64,000 bases of DNA from JAJYIW01 sp963781665 (GCA_963781665.1 CAWAGA010000001.1:49211-113210); one strand, 5' to 3'; positions 35,762 through 45,622 are shown, numbered from the stretch's first letter. Notes: generated by a model from the sequence alone, not told the origin. Made by a program: numbers and translations.

Positions 35762-38350
35762 TCATGGTTGGACATTATCTACTGGTTGGTAGCAGCTGTT
35801 CATCTGCTTACGTTGTTGTTGGAGGTCCATCCCGTTCAAATCTATCTGAGAGATACACGTCAGATAGCCATCAGCTTTCTGCTGCGCATCAGCCAGTACG
35901 ATGGCAATATCCTTGCTTTGTAATACAGATCTTATGGCATACAACCAAATATCCCGGTAAGGCCACATCAATGGATCGTTTTTTAGATTTACAAGCGTTG
36001 AATTGTTCACATACGCCTTGATTGCAGCCTGAACAGCAGCAAACCGATCCGGGTCCTCAGTCACAGGCTCCTTTGCCAGAACCGATAAGCGCGGGTTATA
36101 TCCTCCGAAAACCGCCGGCTGGTCTGCCAGGTATTGGATCCACTCCCAACAAGCCTGGGGGTTTTGGGTATGACTTGAAATGTAGTAACCCTGGATCATT
36201 GCTAAATCACCCATACTGAATTCGGACGACAGTCCTGGCAAGGGTACATATCCAACCGTAAATGGAAGGTTTTGATTATAAATAGAAATACCCGCGGTGG
36301 TCCACATGGCTACCTGCCCATTGGCGATGGCCTGGGTATAATCCGGGTAATTGGCCGGTTTGAGGCGATCAGGCAGAGTTGGTCCATAAGGCGGTAGAAC
36401 CGTTCCATTCAGATAAAGCTGGTTGATCCAATCCAACCCCTTGACGACTTCCTGGGTGTTGAACAGCCCTTGAGGCGGCGAAACCGACTGATCGTACCAT
36501 TGTGTCCCCGCTGCGTTTAGCAAATACTCAAAGCTTGCAACCAGTCCGTAAACCGGCTGTTGTGCATCAGGATTTGCAGCCTGAGCCGCCAGAGTTAACA
36601 TCTCATCAAAAGTCCAATTCTCATCCGGATAGTTCAGCCCCAGTTGGCTCAGAAGATCGGCATTGTAGGCAATGAAAGTGATATCAACGCTTGCCGGCAG
36701 CCCGTATAACTGGCCCGATTTCTCGAATGGATCGAGGAAAGCAGGGTTGAGATCATCCCTCAAGGCAGGCATTGATGCGACCAAAGGGCTCAAATCGAGC
36801 AGATCGTTTTGCGGGAAGGGCTCCTGGTTTGTATCAGGCCTGAAGGCGGTGAAACAGTCGTAGTTTTGAGCCCTATAGCGTAGATTGTATTCGAGGGGAC
36901 CGCTGGGGCCCGGCACATAGTTGATCAAGATGTTTGGATGGTTCTTTTCGAAGTCGGTGATCAAGGTCTGTAAAGTTGAGAGCCAAGCAGCTGTGTCTCC
37001 GAGACTATCACTTGCGAGAAATCTAATCGTCTCGATTTCTGGAGCGGTTGTTGGCTGAGGTGTATTCACCACTGCCGCCTCGACTGTTGGCGTAGGTCTG
37101 GTTGAATCCGATGTTTCGGCAATCTGCTGAAGGGCTGCCTCAAGATCGGCCCTAGAAGAGATGGCATTGGCTACTGCCTGCATTACGGTGAAGGGGAGAG
37201 ATCCTAATCCCGGTGGATAATACCAGGCATGCTCCAATCCGTACGTCATGGCGCTGCGTTGTTCCGCACTCAGACCGGAGCAGAAAGGCGAAGTTTCCGC
37301 CAGGGAGGTAATTGCCGGCAGCAGGCCGCTGTCCGCGCCTCCTGTAAGGTCCTGCTGGGAGAGGAACGCCAGCCATGCCCAAGCTGCCTGGGGATTCTGC
37401 GAGCCGGCGCTGATTACTCCGCAAGCTGCCGAGACCGGGGTGGTGTGGTCGTCCGCCGCGTCGACCGGGTAAGGGGCATATTTGCCGCCGTGGACGAGAG
37501 GGTTTGCCGTCTCGGATTGCACCGAATTGACCCACATAGCAGCCTGCCCGCTGCGCACCGGTTGGGACAGCACCTCCCCCGACCAGCCGCCCTGCTGATC
37601 AGGATGCGGCACCGGAGACAGCTTTTGGTCTTTAGCCAACTGGACGTACCAATCCAGGCTGGCGGCAACAGCCTGAGGATCGAGTTTCCCATCTTTGGTG
37701 AGGAGCTGTTTCTCCAGGAGCAACTGCAGGACCCAGCCCTGGGGACCATCGACAAAGCCGTAACGAGTGTTACCCGAATCATTCGTCCCTGATACCTGGG
37801 CGATAGTCTGGCGAAACTGCTCCCAGGTCCAGCCGGGCTGCGGGTAAGCGATCCCGGCCTGGTCGAAGACCTGCGGGTCGTAATAGACCCCTTTCAGGAA
37901 CAGGGTCAGCGGTATCCCATAAGGGTTGCCTTGAGCATCCGCGCAGGCCGTTAGCGAACCAGGCCAGAGGTCGTTGAGGTTGAAATCCGTTGCTTGCTCC
38001 ATCAGGGGCTGCAGCGGGAGCATACCGGGCAGGGTGGATGGGTTGGAGCCGGTTAGGAAGACCACGTCGGCCTGCTTGGCTATATCGGCATCTTGCAATG
38101 GCGCCGGGTGATCTTGCTTGATCACGTTGACCATGATTGAGGTGTTCTGCTGGTGAAAGACGTTCGCCAGGGCCTGGTAATCGATGCCTTGTCCCGGCTG
38201 CATGTCAAAAAAGCTGATCGAGACGGTGCCTGAGCCACTTACCTGGGTGGGATTCGGAGGTGCTGCCTGAGCGCAAGCAGAGACGATGATTATGATCAAT
38301 ATAAGCGTTAATCCTCGCAAGACAACTTGTTTTTTGAGTGAAAATTTCAT
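35762..38350 (-). CDS. Double solute-binding-domain lipoprotein 3
   Basis: About 862 residues from the ATG at 38350 (MKFSLKKQVVLRGLTLILI); an ATG-like start at 38386 is possible. Lipobox IIIVSACAQA. Domain 1 reads VSISFFDMQPGQGIDYQAL, DHPAPLQDADIAKQADVV, SLTACADAQGNPYGIPL, AACGVISAGSQNPQAAWAW. Linker SDSTRPTPTVEAAVVNTPQP. Domain 2 has NYDCFTAFRPD, GLPASVDITFIAYNADLLSQ and ACWEWIQYLADQ. C-terminal cysteines LTCISQ and NSCYQPV. Closest in sequence to lipoprotein 1 (shared DHPAPLQDADIAKQADV), a sign of recent duplication. Upstream and downstream genes are paralogs on the same strand. Confidence 0.88.
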   Translation of the reverse strand: MKFSLKKQVVLRGLTLILIIIIVSACAQAAPPNPTQVSGSGTVSISFFDMQPGQGIDYQALANVFHQQNTSIMVNVIKQDHPAPLQDADIAKQADVVFLTGSNPSTLPGMLPLQPLMEQATDFNLNDLWPGSLTACADAQGNPYGIPLTLFLKGVYYDPQVFDQAGIAYPQPGWTWEQFRQTIAQVSGTNDSGNTRYGFVDGPQGWVLQLLLEKQLLTKDGKLDPQAVAASLDWYVQLAKDQKLSPVPHPDQQGGWSGEVLSQPVRSGQAAMWVNSVQSETANPLVHGGKYAPYPVDAADDHTTPVSAACGVISAGSQNPQAAWAWLAFLSQQDLTGGADSGLLPAITSLAETSPFCSGLSAEQRSAMTYGLEHAWYYPPGLGSLPFTVMQAVANAISSRADLEAALQQIAETSDSTRPTPTVEAAVVNTPQPTTAPEIETIRFLASDSLGDTAAWLSTLQTLITDFEKNHPNILINYVPGPSGPLEYNLRYRAQNYDCFTAFRPDTNQEPFPQNDLLDLSPLVASMPALRDDLNPAFLDPFEKSGQLYGLPASVDITFIAYNADLLSQLGLNYPDENWTFDEMLTLAAQAANPDAQQPVYGLVASFEYLLNAAGTQWYDQSVSPPQGLFNTQEVVKGLDWINQLYLNGTVLPPYGPTLPDRLKPANYPDYTQAIANGQVAMWTTAGISIYNQNLPFTVGYVPLPGLSSEFSMGDLAMIQGYYISSHTQNPQACWEWIQYLADQPAVFGGYNPRLSVLAKEPVTEDPDRFAAVQAAIKAYVNNSTLVNLKNDPLMWPYRDIWLYAIRSVLQSKDIAIVLADAQQKADGYLTCISQIDLNGMDLQQQRKQMNSCYQPVDNVQP

Positions 38351-38495
38351 AGAGGTATTTACCTTACAATCCATTATGGAATCCATGAGGAACTTAATCT
38401 ATTTCATTTTGAAGTAGAGATTGATTGTGCAGGTATCTCAATTTCATTGTAATGACTCTGCGTTTTTATTCAACTGCGGTTAACCGTAATTCTTC

Positions 38496-41267
38496 CTACT
38501 CCGGCGGCTCCGGGGTTGGCGGCATGAACGGAGCGAAGCAGGCCTGGGCCAGTTTGTGGATCTGCTGGTCGTTCAACCCGCTAAGGTCTTCCCTGGCCAG
38601 GCAGGACCGGTATTCATCCGATTCTTGCTGTGCCTTTGCCAGGGCCGCGGGGACATCCCCTCCATTGGCGGTAGCCAAGAGTGGGCCGCCCATTTCGCTT
38701 AAATAAGCCCACAAGATGGGATCGTAGAGATCCTGGTAACCTTCCAGGTTGTACTGCCGGATGGCTTCCTGGACTACGGTAAACTGCGCCGGGTCCTGGC
38801 CGACGCCCTCTTCGGGCAGAACTGATTGTCTTGGACTATACCCGCCGAAGATACCGGGACGGCTGGATAAATAGCTGATCCAGGCCCAGCAGGCTGCAGC
38901 TTTGGCCTGGGTGGTATGGCTGGAGATATAGTAGCCGACCACGGTCGAAAACATGCTCGAGGGTTCGCCGGATGCCAGCAGCGGCAAGGGAGCGTATCCC
39001 ACCTTGAAGGGAAAGTCACTTTCATAGATCGGATTCTTTCCGTCAACCTCACCACCAGGCGCAACGTTGTAGTTCTGGGAGCCGTTGGTGATCCACAAGG
39101 CTACCCGGCCCTGGGCGATGTCGCTGTAATGGGTATAATCGAAAGCTTTGATCGAAATCACCGCGCCATTCTGATAAAGCTGCCCCAGCCTGGCTAGTTC
39201 ACCGGCCAGCTCGTCGCGGTTGAAAGTAGCCTCAGGTGGCTGGACCGACGCGTCGTAATAGGGTATGTTCTGGGCGTGGAAGAGATAGAGCTGCGAGTCA
39301 AAATAGCCGTAGACCTGCGGCGTGGCGGATAGGTTGGCTGCCTGGTTGGCAATCGAAATCAGGTCGTCCACCGTCCAGCCCTCTTTCGGGAGAGGGATCC
39401 CCAGTTGGGTCAGCAGGTCGGCGTTGTAACCGATATAGGAGATGCCCACATCAGCCGGCAAGCCGTAGAGCTTGCCTTCGTTTTCGAAAGGCTTTACGAA
39501 CTGCGGGTAAAAATCGTTCAGCAGGCCGGATTCGTTCTCCAGGAAAGGGGCCAGGTCGAGCAAGTTGCTTTCATCCAGGGACTGGTAGATCATGCCCGGG
39601 CCAAAGAATTCGAAGCAGTCGCTGCTTTGGGCCAGGGCCTGGAAATCATTACCGTCGTTAGAATAAGCATAATCCGTCGAGAAGAGGACGGTAATCTCGG
39701 GGTGAGCCTTCTTGAAGTCAGCTGCCAAGGCACTCAGGTTCTTCTTTCTATTAATATAAGGCGTAAAGCTCGTATTCACGTCAAAATAGGCGGCTGTAAA
39801 GTGAATGGTCAATCCGGTTGAAGCGACGGTTGGGGTTGGGACCGGCGCTGTGTTAAGCACCACCGGGCCGGCGGTTGGCGTAGCTGTGCCAGCTTCAGAC
39901 GGCGCCGGTAACTGGACCAGGCCCTGAAGGGCAGTAGCCAGGTCTACTCCAGAATGGACAGCGTTGTCGACGGCCTGTTCGACGTTCGCGGTGATCGTGT
40001 AATAAGACCAGGGCACGGCGGGAGTGTACCAGGCGTGGTTCAAAGCGTAGGATAGAGCGTTTCTTTGCACAGCGTCCAGGCTGCTCCAGAAAGCCGAACC
40101 CCCGGTTAAGGATTGGCGTCCCGGCAGCAGGTAGGCGGTCAAGTAGCCGGGATTGTTCGGGCGGACCATGCCGGACAGGTCGCGCCGGGAGAGGAAGTCC
40201 AACCAGGCCCAGGCCGCCTGGGGAGCCTTGGTCCCCGAGCTGATCGCCGCGCAGGTGACGGACATGGGCGTGGTGTGATCGTCGGCCGGATCGACAGGGA
40301 AGGGCATGTAGGCGCTGCGGCTGCCTTGCGGGCGGCCCAGGGCGATTTGCGGCATGTCGATCCACATGGCTGCCTTGCCCCCGCTAATACCGTTGACCAC
40401 TTCCCCCATGGCTTTATAAGCTGTAGCGCCTTCACTGCCAGTCTCGACCGGAACCGGGTATAGCTTGTGCGCTTTCGCCAGCTGCACGTACCAATCCAGG
40501 CTTGAGGCAGTGGCTTGCGGGTCGAGCCGGCCATTGCCAGCGACCAACGCTTTGTTGATGAGGGTACCGAGGATAGAGTTCATAGGCCCATCTACCAGCC
40601 CGTAGACCGGCACTCCGTCACTGGTAGATCCAGAGACCTGGTCGATCGTCGCTTCAAACTGCTCCCAGGTCCAACCTGGCTGGGGGTAAGCCACACCAGC
40701 CTGGTCGAAGTACTTAGGGTCGTAAAAAATGCCCAGAGGCTCGACGACCAGGGGCAGGCCGTACGGAATCCCCTGGTCATTCTCGCAGGCGGTGAGCGAA
40801 CCCGGCCAGAAATCGTCAGGCTTGAAATCCAGGGTGCCATCCAGCAGCGGCTGCAACGATAGAAAACCTGGCAGCATGGCAGGGTTGGACCCATCCAGGT
40901 AGACCACGTCCGCCTGCCTGGCGTAATCTTCCAGGTTAAGTGGAGCCCGATGATCATTGGGAATCACCACAACGGTAATAGAGGGATTTTGGCGGTGAAA
41001 CTCGTCCGCCAAAGCCTTGAAATCCGTATAATCATTCATGGATAAATTGGCAAAAGTGATCGTCACGTTGCCGGCATTCACGTCCGGGGTGGCGTTGGAA
41101 GGTGTGTCGCTGGCGTTGGGTGCTCCGGTGGAAGATGAAGCCAGAGAGCCGGTCACGGATGGGGGAGTCGCTGTTTTGTTGGTGGAACAGGCTCCCATCA
41201 AGAGCAATGCCAGGATGGTCCAGATGCGGAGAAATAGACCGAATCCTTTGTAAATATTACTGTGCAT
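38496..41267 (-). CDS. Double solute-binding-domain lipoprotein 4
   Basis: 923 residues. Signal peptide with lipobox LLLMGACSTN. Domain 1: VTITFANLSMNDYTDFKALA, DHRAPLNLEDYARQADVVYL, SLTACENDQGIPYGLPL, VTCAAISSGTKAPQAAWAW. Linker GTATPTAGPVVLNTAPVPTP. Domain 2: FKKAHPEITVLFSTDY, SDCFEFFGPG, GLPADVGISYIGYNADLLTQ, ACWAWISYLSSRPGIFGGYS. C-terminal cysteines RSCLARED and QACFAPF, then a Pro/Glu tail (MPPTPEPPE). Its start is 35 nt downstream of the WD40 lipoprotein stop, so it probably belongs to the operon begun by the ECF sigma gene at 44906. Confidence 0.88.
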   Translation of the reverse strand: MHSNIYKGFGLFLRIWTILALLLMGACSTNKTATPPSVTGSLASSSTGAPNASDTPSNATPDVNAGNVTITFANLSMNDYTDFKALADEFHRQNPSITVVVIPNDHRAPLNLEDYARQADVVYLDGSNPAMLPGFLSLQPLLDGTLDFKPDDFWPGSLTACENDQGIPYGLPLVVEPLGIFYDPKYFDQAGVAYPQPGWTWEQFEATIDQVSGSTSDGVPVYGLVDGPMNSILGTLINKALVAGNGRLDPQATASSLDWYVQLAKAHKLYPVPVETGSEGATAYKAMGEVVNGISGGKAAMWIDMPQIALGRPQGSRSAYMPFPVDPADDHTTPMSVTCAAISSGTKAPQAAWAWLDFLSRRDLSGMVRPNNPGYLTAYLLPGRQSLTGGSAFWSSLDAVQRNALSYALNHAWYTPAVPWSYYTITANVEQAVDNAVHSGVDLATALQGLVQLPAPSEAGTATPTAGPVVLNTAPVPTPTVASTGLTIHFTAAYFDVNTSFTPYINRKKNLSALAADFKKAHPEITVLFSTDYAYSNDGNDFQALAQSSDCFEFFGPGMIYQSLDESNLLDLAPFLENESGLLNDFYPQFVKPFENEGKLYGLPADVGISYIGYNADLLTQLGIPLPKEGWTVDDLISIANQAANLSATPQVYGYFDSQLYLFHAQNIPYYDASVQPPEATFNRDELAGELARLGQLYQNGAVISIKAFDYTHYSDIAQGRVALWITNGSQNYNVAPGGEVDGKNPIYESDFPFKVGYAPLPLLASGEPSSMFSTVVGYYISSHTTQAKAAACWAWISYLSSRPGIFGGYSPRQSVLPEEGVGQDPAQFTVVQEAIRQYNLEGYQDLYDPILWAYLSEMGGPLLATANGGDVPAALAKAQQESDEYRSCLAREDLSGLNDQQIHKLAQACFAPFMPPTPEPPE

Positions 41268-41302
41268 AATTCCCTCCGACTTTCGTCAGACTGCTGGTCA
41301 AC

Positions 41303-43366
41303 CTATGGCACCTTCCACAAAATGATCGTGCCATCCTCTTTCGACAATGAAGCAATCATCTTGCTATCCGGGCTGAATTCTAACTTTTCGGGTTGGTCGG
41401 CATAACCATCCAGAGTGACCAGGATCTTGCCGTCTTCAGGACTATGCAGGACGATCGCATCCCCACCAGACGCCAGGTATTTTCCGTCAGGGCTAAATGC
41501 TGCACTCGTTACAGGTCCACGATTGCTTGTAGTCGATAACATAAAGCCGCCAAGACGATTCTGAAGCTTCAATATATATCCATTATTGGTGACAAAATGG
41601 ATACCATCCGGCGACAGGCTCAGGCTGCTAAAAACGTTCATGGGCCCGTTGGCAATTTGCTCTCCGGTGGCGATATCCCACTGGTAAATCCCGCCAACCC
41701 CAGCCAGCGTTTTTCCATCTGGCGTCCAGGCAATATCGACCAATCGATTCTTGGATAAATAATCGTGGGTCGGGATGATTTGAAAGACCTTCCAGGTGTT
41801 TGTGTCCCAGATGACGATCGAGCTAAACCAGGCGCCATCCGTGCTGGCATCGTGGCTTAAGACGGCCAGCAGGCTGCCATCCGGAGACCAGGCTAACACA
41901 TCTCCAACCTGACCGATAACATTTAGTTTTTGTTCCTGGTCGCCGGTCTGTGCATCCAAAATGCTTACATAGGGGTTGCCGAAGACCGGCCTGCTAAACA
42001 CGCTAATCGATTTTCCATCCTTGGACCAGGCAATAGGCCCCGTCTCGGCGATAGGAAAAGTCCTGAGCAGCTTACCGCTGGCGGTATCCCAGATCATGAC
42101 CGGCCCACCCGACGAACTGGCAGCCAGTTGGGAGCTGTCCGGGGACCAGGCAAAATCGACCAGGTCGTAATACCCTTCTATAGGGGTTTTTGCCAGTTGC
42201 TGTCCGGAAAGGCTCAAGGCGAAGAGGTCCCCGGACCAATCTATGGCATACAGGCCATTTCCGTCCGGTTGCCAGAAAGCCCCCAGCGCCCTGTAAGTAA
42301 TAATGGATTGAATTAGTTTCCCATCATTAACGTCATAGAGGTTCCCAATATAGTCTCCAACCCGGGCCAGTACGGTCGATCCATCCGGGCTGAGCGCCAA
42401 CCCATGCACCTGGTATTTCGCATCTACTTGCCACTTTATTGCGCCGGTGGCTGCGTCGAACAAGGTCACGTTTCCGTCGTAAGAACATGAAGTAAAACCG
42501 GATCCCCCTGGGATGCAGTCCGAGGAAGATGAGACAGAACTGGATCCTGCCAGGATCATCTTTGAATCGGGCGTCCATACCAGGCTGGTAACGAGCTGCC
42601 CATCGGGAAAATAATGCCGGGTGGATAATACCTTGCCGGTCTGGGGATCCCACCGGGTAATCGCGCCGGTGTCATCTCCGCTGGCAATGGTCTTTCCATC
42701 CGGTGACCAGCGCAACACGGTCGGAGGAATCCCGTTGAGCTGGATGGTCGCTGCCAGGTTCCCATTCCTGGCGTCCAGAACCCGCAAGAACAAATCCTGG
42801 GAAGACAGGACGATACGGAGGTTATCCGGCGACCAGGCAGCCGTGTTGAGCTTGATATTGGGGATGGCCCAGAGTGGGTTCCCGGAAGCGCTGTCCCACA
42901 GGATCAGGAGACCATTTTCCAGCCCGGTTAAGAAAGTCTTGCCATCCGGGCTGTAGGCCAGGCCACGCAAGGTGCTCCCATCCACCGCGCCGGTCGTGCG
43001 GCACCAAATTTCCTTACCATCCGCTATCTGGTAGGCGCAGACGGTGATCTGGCTGCCGACCAGGAGCGTTTTCCCATCCGGGGACAAATCGGTGAACCCG
43101 AGGGGGCCTTTTGAAATCCGCAGGCTGGCTCCTACCGGTACCAGGCTGGTAACAGGTGCAGGCATCGGTGTAGGCGTGATCGTGAGGGTTGGAACCAGGG
43201 TGGGGGCCGGTGTAGCGGTCAATGTCGGGGCAGTAGTTGGCGTCAAGGTTACACCGGCTGCCAGGGTTGATGAGGTCGGCCCTTGTTTGGTGGAGAAACA
43301 CCCGGTTAACAAGGAAAGGATGGCGCATCCGATCAATAAGAGCTGTACGAGTTTATTCTTGCCCAT
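41303..43366 (-). CDS. WD40-repeat lipoprotein
   Basis: 687 residues, extracytoplasmic lipoprotein: signal peptide with lipobox LSLLTGCFST. A Thr/Pro-rich stalk (TPTTAPTLTATPAPTLVPTL) spans about 38-70. The rest holds many WD40-type blades with the consensus WSPDGK: LGFTDLSPDGKTLLVG, LAYSPDGKTFLTGLENGL, LRWSPDGKTIASGDDTGAIT, AFSPDGKYLASGGDAIVLHS, LEFSPDSKMIASLSKEDGTI. Blade count suggests two propellers. It lies between the DUF4367 protein gene (10 nt gap) and lipoprotein 4, so it shares their regulation. Binding partner unknown; the related remnant at 10431 and propeller at 3452 show that this type is common here. Confidence 0.88.
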   Translation of the reverse strand: MGKNKLVQLLLIGCAILSLLTGCFSTKQGPTSSTLAAGVTLTPTTAPTLTATPAPTLVPTLTITPTPMPAPVTSLVPVGASLRISKGPLGFTDLSPDGKTLLVGSQITVCAYQIADGKEIWCRTTGAVDGSTLRGLAYSPDGKTFLTGLENGLLILWDSASGNPLWAIPNIKLNTAAWSPDNLRIVLSSQDLFLRVLDARNGNLAATIQLNGIPPTVLRWSPDGKTIASGDDTGAITRWDPQTGKVLSTRHYFPDGQLVTSLVWTPDSKMILAGSSSVSSSSDCIPGGSGFTSCSYDGNVTLFDAATGAIKWQVDAKYQVHGLALSPDGSTVLARVGDYIGNLYDVNDGKLIQSIITYRALGAFWQPDGNGLYAIDWSGDLFALSLSGQQLAKTPIEGYYDLVDFAWSPDSSQLAASSSGGPVMIWDTASGKLLRTFPIAETGPIAWSKDGKSISVFSRPVFGNPYVSILDAQTGDQEQKLNVIGQVGDVLAWSPDGSLLAVLSHDASTDGAWFSSIVIWDTNTWKVFQIIPTHDYLSKNRLVDIAWTPDGKTLAGVGGIYQWDIATGEQIANGPMNVFSSLSLSPDGIHFVTNNGYILKLQNRLGGFMLSTTSNRGPVTSAAFSPDGKYLASGGDAIVLHSPEDGKILVTLDGYADQPEKLEFSPDSKMIASLSKEDGTIILWKVP

Positions 43367-43375
43367 ATCTCCTCC

Positions 43376-44293
43376 TCATTTATCTGAACCCTCTCCCTTT
43401 GGGAGAGGGAAGGGTGAGGGGTTATTTTGTGGCGTAGTCGACTGGAGGCCAATCATGGTCTCAACCAGCGCTTTCATCTCATCCATCGTCAACGGGCCGT
43501 TGGGGGTCGTCGGGATGAACCATACGGTAAAGAAATAACCATCCTGAGCCCAGCGGAAGGTGCGCATGGGCAATTCGGGCTCCCATTCTTGCTGCGCTGC
43601 GCCTAACGGGATGAACCAGCCCCCATCCACCCATTCGACGGTGATGTCGCTCACCTGGAACTGGTTAATGATCGCGCTCGGGCCGATCGGCTGCATTTCC
43701 AGGGTTGGGCTTTGCTGGATCGAGATGGATGGACCGGCAAAAGGCAGGTAATCGTAGAGTTGGGTCACCGCATGGGTGTGCTTGTCAAAGGAGATATCGG
43801 CCAACCGGAAGCCATCCGGCACGCCTGTCAAAATTCGCACCGGGTACCCGGCCAGGGCTTCGACACCGGCCTGGGTCAGGTTGTAAATATATGCTTCATT
43901 TTCCATGGTTGGCTGAAGGGTCGGTATCGCCTGGCTGAGAAGGTCGCCAGTGCGGATTGGGACAATCCCACCGGTTGGCGCTGCTGTGGGTAATGGCAGG
44001 ATATCCTTCTCCGCGTTCACAAACAGGTGCAGGAAGCTTTCGGCAGCCACTTTCCCCTCAGGCGTGGTCAGAAAGATGACGCCGGATAATAAAAGCAGCG
44101 CCGTAACTACCAGCCCGGCCAATTGTGGGCGCTGTAGCGAAAAAACGGGCCGGCGGCTTTGATTGACAACTCGACCAACCTGGGATTTCTTCAACCGGCG
44201 CTGGACGGCTTCCCAGGGATCATAGTCATGGCGGACATTTTCTTCTGCCACGTGAAGGAGGATATCTTTGATCGGCGATTTTTCTTTCATCAT
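43376..44293 (-). CDS. Membrane protein with DUF4367-type extracytoplasmic domain, probable anti-sigma partner
   Basis: About 305 residues from the ATG at 44293, preceded by AAAGGAG. The cytoplasmic N-terminus (about 1-70, with DILLHVAEENVRHDYDPWEA) is followed by one membrane helix (LAGLVVTALLLLSGVIFLTT). An extracytoplasmic DUF4367-like domain comes next (LAGYPVRILTGVPDGFRLAD, TVEWVDGGWFIPLG, MRTFRWAQDGYFFTVWFIP). The sigma gene ends 13 nt upstream, so the pair fits an ECF sigma and membrane regulator. The last 16 residues (NNPSPFPLPKGEGSDK) come from a dispersed CCCTCTCCC palindrome that has become coding. Confidence 0.83.
   Translation of the reverse strand: MMKEKSPIKDILLHVAEENVRHDYDPWEAVQRRLKKSQVGRVVNQSRRPVFSLQRPQLAGLVVTALLLLSGVIFLTTPEGKVAAESFLHLFVNAEKDILPLPTAAPTGGIVPIRTGDLLSQAIPTLQPTMENEAYIYNLTQAGVEALAGYPVRILTGVPDGFRLADISFDKHTHAVTQLYDYLPFAGPSISIQQSPTLEMQPIGPSAIINQFQVSDITVEWVDGGWFIPLGAAQQEWEPELPMRTFRWAQDGYFFTVWFIPTTPNGPLTMDEMKALVETMIGLQSTTPQNNPSPFPLPKGEGSDK
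43389..43409. repeat. Palindromic CCCTCTCCC/GGGAGAGGG repeat
   Basis: CCCTCTCCC (43389-43397) and GGGAGAGGG (43401-43409) form a 9-bp hairpin, followed by AAGGGTGAGGGG. Palindromes of this kind are widely dispersed in bacterial intergenic DNA. Here it is translated as the C-terminus of the DUF4367 protein. Confidence 0.7.
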
Positions 44294-44306
44294 CTTGCTC
44301 CTTTCC

Positions 44307-44906
44307 TCAGCCTTCCTGATCGTGCGACCGATCCGGGTTTGAAGGTGAGGAGGAACGTCTAAAAGGGTCGAGCAACGGACGCAGCTTCTCCCGGGCGGCA
44401 TACAAACGCCATTTGATGGTTGATAAAGGGGCATGGAGTTCGTCCATTATTTCAGCCTCTGACATATCCAAAAAATACCTCATGACTACCGCTGCCCTTT
44501 GATCGGGTTTCAACTGAGCAAGGGCTTTCCAGACTTCCTGGCGCAGGTCCTCGGTTTCAACCATCTCTTCGGGGGATGGATGCTTATCGACCAACCACGC
44601 GGCCAGGAACTGGACCGGTTCCTCTTCATCACCCAAATGGATAGTTCGCTTCTGTTTTTTTGCAGCCAGGAGCGAAGCATTAACCACCATGCGCATAAAC
44701 CAGGGACCGAAATGCTCTGAATGAAGTTGGGCGATCTTCTCATTGGCATGGATAAACGAATCCTGGACGATATCTTCTGCCTGAGCCGAGTCCTGGACAA
44801 TTAAATAGGATACACGCACCGCCTGGAAATAAAACAGGCGGACGAGCGCTTCCAATCCCTCCAGGTTGCCGGCTTTGAGCAGCTCGACGGCCCGATATTC
44901 ATCCAT
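44307..44906 (-). CDS. ECF-type RNA polymerase sigma factor
   Basis: 199 residues. Region 2 covers about 15-85: LVRLFYFQAVRVSYLIVQ, SAQAEDIVQDSFIHANEKIA, GPWFMRMVVNASLLAAKKQ. Region 4 is at about 130-185: ALAQLKPDQRAAVVMRYFLD, MSEAEIMDELHAPLSTIKWR. The ATG at 44906 follows AAAGGA. It is first in the likely operon sigma - DUF4367 - WD40 lipoprotein - double solute-binding lipoproteins. It is closely similar to the sigma part of 48824-49981, which also precedes a solute-binding lipoprotein, so this type of sigma probably controls the array. Confidence 0.92.
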   Translation of the reverse strand: MDEYRAVELLKAGNLEGLEALVRLFYFQAVRVSYLIVQDSAQAEDIVQDSFIHANEKIAQLHSEHFGPWFMRMVVNASLLAAKKQKRTIHLGDEEEPVQFLAAWLVDKHPSPEEMVETEDLRQEVWKALAQLKPDQRAAVVMRYFLDMSEAEIMDELHAPLSTIKWRLYAAREKLRPLLDPFRRSSSPSNPDRSHDQEG

Positions 44907-44957
44907 GTTGGTTCCTTTAGCGATGGTGACGTGAATGGTGTCTATAGATAAGATGAT

Positions 44958-45160
44958 TTAATGACTGAAAAAGATAGGATTCAGCAACCATTGGGCCAGG
45001 GAACGTATTTCGATCTTGCCTTCTTTTTCCTGGATTACGGTCTCGTTCATCCCGGTCAGGATCATTCCTTCTTGCACTCCCAGGCTCGCCATCCCCTCCC
45101 GCAGGGCGCGGATTTCACGCTCCCGGGTCTGGGTCAGGTATGAAGTGGGACTACCAATTC
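44958..45160 (-). pseudogene. AAA ATPase (DUF4143-type), C-terminal fragment
   Basis: The last 55 or so residues of an AAA ATPase family whose C-terminus ends in a small restriction-like fold: REREIRALREGMASLGVQEG, MILTGMNETVIQEKEGKIEI, RSLAQWLL. No Walker motifs or N-terminal domains are found upstream (towards 45300). The frame stays open to 45206 but the first 16 residues have no resemblance to the family. A relic of a lost gene. Confidence 0.5.
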
Positions 45161-45346
45161 TGTACATTGATAGTGAAATGATTATCCCAGATCTTTTCGC
45201 TGTCAACGAAGACTTTTTCGATTGATAGATGAAACCGGTTTTCAGAAAGAGATTGACAGGGGAGGTGCTCGTAATCCGTTTTCAGGTAGATGTTGTATAA
45301 TTTGACTGAATTTCTGCAATGGCAGACTTACGGTAAGGAGTAAAGA

Positions 45347-45622
45347 ATGAATGACGTGATTCAAGTCCGAAACCGGGGAGTCATTACCCTCCCGGCGGAA
45401 CTGAGAGAAAAATATGGGATCGAAAGCGGGGACATTTTCCGCCTGGTCGATCTGGATGGTGTTTTTGTGCTCACCCCGCTGGTCCCGATAGTCCCTGAGT
45501 TGGCCAGGGAGATTGAACAGGTGCGCCTTGAAGCGGGGATGAGTACAGAAGAGCTGCTGCAAGGGTTGCGCGAACAGCGTCTGCGTTACAACGCCGAGAA
45601 CCATGGAACCGGCGAAGCCTGA
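45347..45622 (+). CDS. AbrB/MazE-family antitoxin
   Basis: 91 residues. The swapped-hairpin AbrB domain covers about 3-45: VIQVRNRGVITLPAELREKY, GIESGDIFRLVDLDGVFVLT. A helical C-terminus (LAREIEQVRLEAGMSTEELL) should bind and block the toxin. AAGGAG lies 7 nt before the ATG, and a TATAAT box is at 45296-45301. The PIN toxin gene starts inside its last codons (20-nt overlap). Such antitoxins usually repress their own operon. Confidence 0.9.
   Translation: MNDVIQVRNRGVITLPAELREKYGIESGDIFRLVDLDGVFVLTPLVPIVPELAREIEQVRLEAGMSTEELLQGLREQRLRYNAENHGTGEA

Noticed and set aside
45253..45301. TTGACA (45253) and TATAAT (45296) as one sigma-70 promoter
   Set aside because: The spacing is 37 bp, far from 17; only the TATAAT box is kept as a possible -10.
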